From: Verrucomicrobiia bacterium
GTDB lineage: Bacteria; Verrucomicrobiota; Verrucomicrobiia; Limisphaerales; JAUIHU01
Length of the DNA stretch: 5,120 nucleotides
Assembly: GCA_030432175.1 (NCBI GenBank)
Contig: JAUIHU010000385.1
Span: forward strand, 1 to 5,120
Direction: 5' to 3'
The notes under the pieces were generated by a model that searched no databases, was not told where the DNA came from, and saw only the letters and a list, made by a program, of their open reading frames with translations. Below are positions 1 to 5,120 of the stretch, piece after piece (position 1 is the first letter of the stretch; every line of letters begins with the position of its first letter). The position numbers were made by a program, and so were the translations under genes.

Positions 1-46
1 ATGGCTGCTTGTTGTGCAGCCTTGGCTTGAGCCCGGGCCCGTTTAG

Positions 47-274
47 CGGCCTCAATCACCTCTGGGTGAGCTTGCGTTTTTAGATGGCTCCGCCAGAAAT
101 GCTATGGCGATGGTGGCTCAACCCAGTATCCTCCTCCTGATGCAACGCCCTGAGTTTGAAAAGTTAGCCAAACGCGAACCACACTTGGGGATGGTCGTCA
201 TGAAAAATATTGCCCTGGATTTGTCTCAAAAGCTCCGCAAAATCAATTCCAGCATCGCTTCAGGTTCCAAATAG
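47..274 (+). pseudogene. Broken gene: C-terminal part of a cyclic nucleotide-binding (Crp-type) domain protein
   Basis: The frame from 47 to the TAG at 272-274 encodes about 75 residues that read as the second half of a cyclic nucleotide-binding domain. A GELAFLDGSARNA stretch (bases 68-103) matches the phosphate-binding cassette pattern of Gly-Glu-Leu-Ala followed by Arg-x-Ala. After it come the usual beta strands, then 'EFEKLAKREPHLG' and a helix 'NIALDLSQKLRKIN' typical of the family's C-terminal helices. Family knowledge says this fold binds cAMP or cGMP, or serves as a degenerate regulatory module; which one cannot be told here. The reading frame is closed upstream by TAG at 44-46, and no ATG precedes the cassette; the first in-frame ATG is at 104, inside the domain. 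About half of the domain is therefore missing in frame, so this is either a frameshifted or truncated gene or a junction near the window edge. It converges on the phosphorylase gene with a 16-base gap and no visible terminator hairpin. Confidence 0.6.
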
Positions 275-290
275 TTGGCGTTCACCAGGC

Positions 291-2099
291 TCATTCGCGG
301 ATAAAACACAGCCACAAACACTTATACGCGCCAAGTTGCAGTGTTTGACTTTGCAGCGTTTCTCCGATTGGGCTTCCCGTTATGAGATCCTTGCCGATTT
401 GATAACCGCTCAGATGTTCCATTATTGGCGCAGTGTCCAATTCCACAAAATCTCGCGTTACATTATGCACGCAGACCACACGCTCCAAACCATCTCTGGA
501 ACTGCGGACCAGAGCAAAGACATCAGGTCCGAGGTTCAAGATGATCTGTGGAGCTTCCGGATGAAATGAAGGGTGTTGGGACCGTCTCCGCAAAAGGGTT
601 GTCAATGTTTCGAAGACATATTTCTGAGGGCTATCTGCTTCAGTGATCCAGGCGTGCAACTCAGCTTCATTGAATTTTTTCCGGTTGATGGACCTCGCTG
701 CGCCGGTAAGTTGAACTCCTTCATTGTGATTCGGAGTGGCGATCAGGCTGTGGAAATAAATTCCTGGAATGCCCTGGAGCGCCAGCATGATGGTTTGTGA
801 ACACAGAAATCTTGAAACGCCGGTCACAGAACGATCATTCTGGCATAAAGCGCTATAATAAGTGATGTTCAATTCATACGGGGACTCCGTCCCGTCCGGC
901 ATCATTCGACTGGAAACATGACCTCCACGACTTTCAACTTCCTGTTTTAGAAACCTTAACTCTGAATCGGGCAATATGCCCTGCAGTGGCCGCACCCCAA
1001 TTCCGTCGTGCGACGCAGTGAAGTTAAAGAAGCATTGCCCTTCCGGCAGCTCCGGCAGGCCCTGAGCCCACTCGGTTAGCCATTTAGAGCTGCCAGTCAG
1101 TAGCGCGTGCAATGTCAAAGGGGGCAGACTGAATTGATAGACCATGTGCGCCTCATCCCCATCGCCGAAATAAGAGATGTTTTCTTCATGAGGAACATTG
1201 GTCTCAGTGAGGATAATGGTGTTCGGAGCTACAATCGAAAGGATGTTTCTGTATAATTTGATGACTTCATGGGTTTCCGGCAGGTGAATACAAGTGGTTC
1301 CGATTTTCTTCCAGAGAAAAGCCACCGCATCCAATCGCATAATACGAACGCCTTGGGAAACATACAGAAGTAAAATATCCAGAAACTCAAAAAATACATC
1401 CGGATTGGACCAGTTTAAATCCACCTGGTCGGCGCTGAAAGTGGTCCAGACATGCCGCGTTCCAGAGGGTGTCTGTGTTTGTGTCAGCAATGGTGAAACC
1501 CTGGGGCGAACGACTTCCGACAGATCGGTGGCGGGATCTACCTCAATGAAGTAATTCCGCGCCGGGAGGATCCCGTTCATGTAGTTGCGAAACCAGGAGC
1601 TTTGGCTGGACGCATGGTTCAGCACCAAGTCAAACATCAGATCGAAATCTTCACCGATCATTCGCACATCCAACCAGTCTCCGTAATCGGAATGCACTTG
1701 ATTGTAGTCAACCACAGAGAACCCGTCATCGGAGGACCACGGATAGAAAGGCAGGAGATGAACAGTTTTGATGGCTCCCTTTAAATGCGTCAGTAAAAAG
1801 CGTCGTAATCCTTCCAGAGGAGCGCCGTGCAAAGGTCGCACCATGTCCGCGTATGTGATCAGGACAGTGTCCTTCTCGCTCCAACCCGGTCCAGCTTCGC
1901 AACCTTCACCTGCCTCCACCCCAAAACGTCCCAGCGTGAACTGAAGTCGTTGAAGACAGTTTCGCCAGTTTTCGGGATACAGTAACTGGAAACGTTTACG
2001 GATTTCCTCCCAGGTTTCTTTGGAAATGATCAACGGGTTCATGTGGATCAGCGATAAGGTAAAATCAGGTTGAGGTGATTGAAATGATTTGGAAATCAA
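291..2099 (-). CDS. GH13_18 sugar phosphorylase, probably glucosylglycerate phosphorylase
   Basis: Predicted cytoplasmic enzyme that splits glucosylglycerate with phosphate into alpha-glucose 1-phosphate and D-glycerate. All GH13 regions are present: DLVLNH at residues 157-162, RLDAVAFLWK with nucleophile Asp257, TETNVPHEENI with acid/base Glu299, and ASHDGIGVRP with Asp365. The segments LLPFYPWSSDDGFSV (115-129), RHVWTTFSADQVDLN (215-229) and GDEAHMVYQFSLPPL (314-328) closely resemble what I recall of E. coli YcjM, a characterised glucosylglycerate phosphorylase, more than sucrose phosphorylase. The gpgS gene across the intergenic region supports this substrate. The 602 codons exceed the roughly 560 of YcjM, mostly through the N-terminus. 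The first codon here is TTG at 2099, overlapping the TGA of the GT4 gene (TTGA, 2096-2099), which suggests translational coupling. An ATG at 2042 (residue 20) is the alternative start; neither has a strong Shine-Dalgarno. Sucrose or another glucoside as substrate is not excluded. Confidence 0.85.
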   Translation of the reverse strand: MISKSFQSPQPDFTLSLIHMNPLIISKETWEEIRKRFQLLYPENWRNCLQRLQFTLGRFGVEAGEGCEAGPGWSEKDTVLITYADMVRPLHGAPLEGLRRFLLTHLKGAIKTVHLLPFYPWSSDDGFSVVDYNQVHSDYGDWLDVRMIGEDFDLMFDLVLNHASSQSSWFRNYMNGILPARNYFIEVDPATDLSEVVRPRVSPLLTQTQTPSGTRHVWTTFSADQVDLNWSNPDVFFEFLDILLLYVSQGVRIMRLDAVAFLWKKIGTTCIHLPETHEVIKLYRNILSIVAPNTIILTETNVPHEENISYFGDGDEAHMVYQFSLPPLTLHALLTGSSKWLTEWAQGLPELPEGQCFFNFTASHDGIGVRPLQGILPDSELRFLKQEVESRGGHVSSRMMPDGTESPYELNITYYSALCQNDRSVTGVSRFLCSQTIMLALQGIPGIYFHSLIATPNHNEGVQLTGAARSINRKKFNEAELHAWITEADSPQKYVFETLTTLLRRRSQHPSFHPEAPQIILNLGPDVFALVRSSRDGLERVVCVHNVTRDFVELDTAPIMEHLSGYQIGKDLITGSPIGETLQSQTLQLGAYKCLWLCFIRE

Positions 2100-3382
2100 A
2101 CACCGGATAGACTGGACATCAGGATGCGAAGGTTTCTTTTCAGGGCATTATAGCCGTAATAGCGTTGGGCGAGATTATAATTGTGCTGAACAATAGACTC
2201 CCGATATTCGGGGTCATCCAGGATTTTCTTCACTTCCCTTACAACGCGCTTGGTCACAAACCCGTCCATGGTCGGTAATCGAAAGCCTTTCGGCTCAATG
2301 TCCTGCGCAAAGATGGAATAACGATTGATCACCACCGGAGTTCGAAAATAAAACGACTCCAGCAAAGCATTTCCGAATCCTTCGTAAGTGCTGGGATAAG
2401 TAACCAAATCAGCATGCGGGTAGAGATCCCAGAGCGTGTACATCTTCCGTCCGGCGTGATCCAATTGCCTGAACTCTGAAACCCGATCCGCAATAAACCG
2501 CAGATCCACTCCCTCTTCATGAGCGAGTTCCATCAACATGTGCTGATACTCAAATCCCTCATCCCCGGCGTCATGAGAGATCACGAGCTTGCACCTCGGA
2601 TCCTCCAGCATTCCAACCAGCTTGATTGCATGTTCAATCCCTTTGCGAGGAACAATGCGGGTGGGTTGCAGAATAAATAAATCATCCGGAGCTAAACCGA
2701 TTTCATCCCGCACGTCACAGGAATAATCATCCATTCCTGGTGGTTCTTTCTCAAATTCAAAAACATTCGGGATCAGCAAGGAGGAGACGCCTTTTCTCAA
2801 TGAGAGTTGTTCCTGCGCAGCCTGGTTGATGACGACGTGGCGTAGGTTGGGCCCTTTGGGAGGAAAGGCCATATCCAGAAAGTCACCGATGCAGTTGATG
2901 GAGAAGCGGATCCGTTCCCAGTAGAAATCATGATGGTGAGCGATGGTGGGAATCTGCGTCTCATGGATGAACTCCGTCACGGCGATTCCAAGAGGCACGT
3001 GCATTGGGATCGTCAGGACATTTTGTGGGATCAACACATCGATCGAGAACCGTTCCACGAACTCATAAAGCGTTTGCTTGAGATAATCGGCCATGGACCT
3101 CAGTCGATGGCTGACGATTGGTTCTCGATGGATTTTCCCCCAAATGCGTTGATTCAGCCATTGCGATTCGATGTGCCCGAAATAGGCCTCGGGCACACAA
3201 TGGCTGATGGCCGGATCTCGATCCAGACGTCCTGCGTACCAGAAACTATGGTGTTGATCTTCCCATAAGACCTTCGCCCACTTGGCGCTTTCGAGAGAGA
3301 CCCCGTCGGTACCGGCGAGGCGGGTAGATACAAAACCGATGTTTTTTCCCTGGACCAATTCGGTCATCATCGCGTTTGGCAT
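2096..3382 (-). CDS. GT4-type glycosyltransferase, possibly mannosylglucosylglycerate synthase
   Basis: A 428-residue retaining glycosyltransferase of the GT-B fold. The N-terminal domain opens with a strand and Gly-rich loop (NIGFVSTRLAGTDGV, residues 14-28). An unusual HHHDFYWERIRF stretch at 149-160 sits where acceptor binding is expected. The C-terminal donor domain shows LQPTRIVPRKGIEHA (238-252, with Arg242 and Lys247 placed to contact the nucleotide diphosphate) and the E-x7-E motif STYEGFGNALLES (Glu334, Glu342). No signal peptide or membrane segment is visible. It is the first gene of a minus-strand operon with the phosphorylase, overlapping it by four bases. In Thermotoga and Petrotoga, GT4 enzymes extend glucosylglycerate or its phosphate with mannose to give mannosylglucosylglycerate, and the surrounding genes make that the best guess. 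The donor and acceptor are inferred, not shown; a glycogen- or trehalose-type GT4 remains possible. The start is the ATG at 3382; ATGs at residues 5 and 6 are alternatives, since no clear Shine-Dalgarno selects one. Confidence 0.82.
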   Translation of the reverse strand: MPNAMMTELVQGKNIGFVSTRLAGTDGVSLESAKWAKVLWEDQHHSFWYAGRLDRDPAISHCVPEAYFGHIESQWLNQRIWGKIHREPIVSHRLRSMADYLKQTLYEFVERFSIDVLIPQNVLTIPMHVPLGIAVTEFIHETQIPTIAHHHDFYWERIRFSINCIGDFLDMAFPPKGPNLRHVVINQAAQEQLSLRKGVSSLLIPNVFEFEKEPPGMDDYSCDVRDEIGLAPDDLFILQPTRIVPRKGIEHAIKLVGMLEDPRCKLVISHDAGDEGFEYQHMLMELAHEEGVDLRFIADRVSEFRQLDHAGRKMYTLWDLYPHADLVTYPSTYEGFGNALLESFYFRTPVVINRYSIFAQDIEPKGFRLPTMDGFVTKRVVREVKKILDDPEYRESIVQHNYNLAQRYYGYNALKRNLRILMSSLSGV

Positions 3383-3615
3383 GAATGAAATTGTTATAGG
3401 GGGACTGTTGGATAAGCGGAAGCCTGGGTATGGGTTGGGCGTTCCTGACCAACAACTGACAAGCTATCTACTAAAGAGAAATCCCTGGAATAGCAAGTCA
3501 GCTGGAATTTTTTTTCATGCCTAGGTTGTACCCTGTCAGGATTTGGCTATTATGTGTTTGAAATTTGAACGGGCTGCTGAAGCCGGGAGCGTTCAACATC
3601 AGTTAAATACAAATC
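3383..3615. promoter_or_regulatory. Divergent intergenic region with promoters of both arms
   Basis: This 233-base gap separates two genes that start in opposite directions, so it must hold both promoters and probably shared control sites. No open frame in it looks like a gene. For the plus arm, TATTAT at 3548-3553 is a fair -10 box. TTGTAC at 3526-3531, 16 bases upstream, is a poor -35. Between them lies CCTGTCAGG (3532-3540), a perfect 4+1+4 palindrome. For the minus arm, TATAAC (3398 down to 3393) resembles a -10 box but leaves only a few bases of leader and has no good -35. CTGGAAT occurs twice as a direct repeat (3485-3491 and 3502-3508), and a run of eight T lies at 3508-3515. No convincing Shine-Dalgarno precedes the ATG at 3616. 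Exact promoter positions are guesses. Confidence 0.5.
3526..3553 (+). promoter_or_regulatory. Candidate sigma-70-like promoter for the M20-like/gpgS operon
   Basis: TTGTAC (3526-3531), a 16-base spacer and TATTAT (3548-3553). The -10 element matches consensus at five of six positions; the -35 matches at only three. It would give a leader of roughly 55 bases before the ATG at 3616. The spacer contains the palindrome CCTGTCAGG, where a repressor could occlude polymerase. This is pattern matching only, in a bacterium whose sigma-factor preferences are unknown. Confidence 0.3.
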
Positions 3616-4797
3616 ATGAATCCCACGACCCTTGAGTCACTGCTGGATGAATCCACCGGTCTCCGAGAGCGGATCGCGTCCTTCAAGGAAGTTTTGCTGG
3701 CTAATCTCGTCATGGTCGGAGAGATACCGGCGCCGACCTGGCAGGAAGAAAACCGGATCCGGTTCCTGACCGATCGCTTTCGTGAGTGTGGACTGGACCA
3801 GATATCCACGGACGAACTTAACAATGCGGTCGCTGTTTTGCCCGGGACGGAAGGAACGAGTAACATTCTGGTAGGCGCGCACGTCGACACCGTGTTTACT
3901 TCAGCAGTGGATCATACCGTTCGTATTGATCCGAAAACCGCCTCTGGGCCGGGAGTTGCCGACAACAGTCTAGGACTGGCAGCTATTGCATCCATGCCGG
4001 ACCTCTTGTCCGGACTGGGAGTTCAACTCAAATCCAATCTGGTTCTGATGGGGTCGACACGCAGCCTGGGCCGAGGGAATTTGGAAGGGATCCGATTTTT
4101 TCTGGAGAACACCACCATTGATCCGATACGCGCCGCGACACTGATTGAAGGAGTGCATCTGGGCAGGCTGAGTTACAACTCACTTGGAGCATTGCGGGCT
4201 GAGATTCATTGTAAAATTCCGGAAGATTATAATTGGAGTGAATTTGGAGCGTCCGGAGCAATCGCCGTATTGAACGACGTCATCACGGGGATCCAGCGCT
4301 TGCCGATTCCGAAGCGGCCAAGAACATCAGTAGTGCTGGGATCGATCAACGCCGGTAATGCCTATAACACGGTAGCGATGAGAGGTTCATTGCAACTCGA
4401 ACTACGCAGTGAAGACACCGAAATGGTCAGTGTGATCGGGCAGCGCATTTCAGATATAGTTGAAGAAACCGCCAGTATTACTCAGACATCTGTCTGGATG
4501 GAGGATATTGCCAGAAGAGCTCCGGGAGGGATTTCATTTACACATCCACTGACACGGTGCGCCAGAGATGTGATGGAGCGATTGGAAATCACTCCGGTGG
4601 TGGCTCCCAGCTCGGGAGAGCTTTCGGCTTTGATTGATGCTGGTATTCCCGGGATCACCCTGGGATTGACCCGTGGATCCAACGTGCACACCATTCAGGA
4701 AGCCATTGAAATTGAGCCGATGTTTAGCGGACTCACTCAACTGATTACCATTCTTCAAGCCATTGACGCGGGACTTTGTGATGAACCAAAAATCTGA
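3616..4797 (+). CDS. M20-family peptidase homologue lacking the catalytic Glu pair
   Basis: A 393-residue cytoplasmic protein with the architecture of M20 di-zinc peptidases: a catalytic domain interrupted by a dimerisation lid at about residues 192-305. Most metal ligands are recognisable: His89 and Asp91 in GAHVDT, Asp116 in GPGVADNSLG, Glu178 in LIEG, and His358 in SNVHTIQEA. The usual Glu-Glu pair, which supplies the catalytic base and a zinc ligand, should fall in VLMGSTRSLGRGNLEG (143-158) and is replaced by Arg149-Ser150. The lid's usual GGHSW is EDYNW (203-207), losing the His that reaches into the partner's active site. The LRSED stretch (263-267) and GIPGITLG (343-350) are retained. 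By family rules it should not hydrolyse peptides; a binding or scaffold role, or new chemistry, is inference. No signal peptide is seen. The ATG at 3616 is the chosen start, with no clear Shine-Dalgarno. It is first in an operon with gpgS, overlapping it by 17 bases. Confidence 0.85.
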   Translation: MNPTTLESLLDESTGLRERIASFKEVLLANLVMVGEIPAPTWQEENRIRFLTDRFRECGLDQISTDELNNAVAVLPGTEGTSNILVGAHVDTVFTSAVDHTVRIDPKTASGPGVADNSLGLAAIASMPDLLSGLGVQLKSNLVLMGSTRSLGRGNLEGIRFFLENTTIDPIRAATLIEGVHLGRLSYNSLGALRAEIHCKIPEDYNWSEFGASGAIAVLNDVITGIQRLPIPKRPRTSVVLGSINAGNAYNTVAMRGSLQLELRSEDTEMVSVIGQRISDIVEETASITQTSVWMEDIARRAPGGISFTHPLTRCARDVMERLEITPVVAPSSGELSALIDAGIPGITLGLTRGSNVHTIQEAIEIEPMFSGLTQLITILQAIDAGLCDEPKI

Positions 4798-5120
4798 TTC
4801 CTGGTTAGATACCCATACCTTTCACCATTCGGCATTCTGGGACCTGCTCAAGCTGATTGAGGAAAAAGAGAAACACGGTTACAAGATTTCTCTGTGCATC
4901 CCGACATTGAATGAAGAAAAAACGATTGGAAAGGAGATCGTTCTCTTTCGATCGGAGCTTATGCAACGCTATCCGTTGTTGGATGAGATTGCTGTGATTG
5001 ATTCCGGGTCGACGGATCGCACACTGGAAGTCGCCGCTTCATTTGGAGCTGACGTTTACCTGGCAGAGAACATTCTGCCGGAAGTGGGTGATAAGAAAGG
5101 GAAAGGAGAAAATCTCTGGA
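4781..5120 (+). CDS. gpgS: Glucosyl-3-phosphoglycerate synthase (GpgS, GT81), N-terminal part
   Basis: The first 113 residues are present and the gene runs off the right edge; the family is usually about 320-340 residues. The enzyme transfers glucose from NDP-glucose to 3-phosphoglycerate, the first step of glucosylglycerate synthesis. Visible GT-A features are ISLCIPTLNEEKTIGKE (residues 36-52, nucleotide-binding strand and loop), AVIDSGSTDRTLEVAA (71-86, the DSGSTD signature), and the GKGENLW end (107-113), matching the GKGEALW stretch of mycobacterial GpgS that contacts the donor diphosphate. The N-terminal WLDTHTFHHSAFWDLL is also typical of GpgS proteins outside mycobacteria. The metal-binding motif lies beyond the window. 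The ATG at 4781 falls inside the end of the M20-like gene (17-base overlap), so translation is probably coupled; a GTG directly before it (4778) is a possible alternative. A related GT81 enzyme with a different acceptor is less likely. Confidence 0.9.
   Translation, partial: MNQKSDSWLDTHTFHHSAFWDLLKLIEEKEKHGYKISLCIPTLNEEKTIGKEIVLFRSELMQRYPLLDEIAVIDSGSTDRTLEVAASFGADVYLAENILPEVGDKKGKGENLW

Noticed and set aside
1..103. Minus-strand Ala/Lys/Arg-rich frame as the start of a gene leaving the left edge
   Set aside because: There is no ATG and no convincing Shine-Dalgarno, and its right half is antisense to the cyclic nucleotide-binding frame. It is too short to call, though mentioned as an alternative in the findings.
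275..290. Bidirectional terminator between the convergent frames
   Set aside because: The 16-base gap and its flanks contain no inverted repeat with a T-run.
210..569. Plus-strand open frame of 119 codons over the 3' end of the phosphorylase gene
   Set aside because: It is antisense to the phosphorylase, overlaps the end of the cyclic nucleotide-binding frame, and its translation shows no domain pattern; it is a shadow.
2930..3268. Plus-strand open frame of 112 codons opposite the GT4 gene
   Set aside because: It lies wholly antisense to a well-supported GT4 coding sequence, and its composition reads as the complement of that gene.
3246..3455. Minus-strand open frame across the start of the GT4 gene into the intergenic region
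   Set aside because: It overlaps the GT4 start in another frame, is rich in Arg and Pro without a motif, and has no sign of selection visible in the sequence.
3501..3520. Run of eight T as a rho-independent terminator
   Set aside because: No stable GC-rich stem precedes the run, and no plus-strand gene ends nearby.
1..5120. CRISPR array, tRNA/rRNA, insertion sequence or phage genes
   Set aside because: No regularly spaced repeats, RNA gene signatures, transposase or phage motifs were seen; nearly all the sequence is explained by the genes listed.

Overview
The window carries most of a compact bacterial locus for glucosylglycerate, a compatible solute and carbon reserve, plus the broken end of an unrelated gene at the left edge. 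Genes are tightly packed with overlapping stops and starts, and base composition is fairly balanced. Nothing identifies the phylum with confidence. The gene style is bacterial. Glucosylglycerate genes are scattered across many bacteria, so I leave the organism open.

Layout from left to right: (1) Bases 47-274, plus strand: the C-terminal part of a cyclic nucleotide-binding (Crp-type) domain. Its frame is closed by an in-frame TAG at 44-46, so the gene looks broken. (2) Bases 291-2099, minus strand: a GH13 subfamily 18 sugar phosphorylase, very like E. coli YcjM, the glucosylglycerate phosphorylase. (3) Bases 2096-3382, minus strand: a GT4 glycosyltransferase upstream of the phosphorylase and overlapping it by four bases. 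It is possibly the enzyme that adds mannose to glucosylglycerate. (4) Bases 3383-3615: a 233-base divergent intergenic region that must hold the promoters of both arms. (5) Bases 3616-4797, plus strand: an M20-fold peptidase homologue that has lost the catalytic Glu-Glu pair and a conserved lid-domain His. (6) Bases 4781-5120, plus strand, running off the right edge: the N-terminal third of glucosyl-3-phosphoglycerate synthase (GpgS, GT81), overlapping the M20-like gene by 17 bases.

Taken together, the plus arm starts synthesis: NDP-glucose plus 3-phosphoglycerate gives glucosyl-3-phosphoglycerate. The minus arm modifies the product (GT4) and recycles it (phosphorolysis to glucose 1-phosphate and glycerate). 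The phosphatase needed between the two arms (GpgP/MpgP type) is not in the window and may lie beyond the right edge. The part that stands out is the apparently non-catalytic M20-like protein translated just ahead of, and overlapping, gpgS. It has no role in the known pathway.
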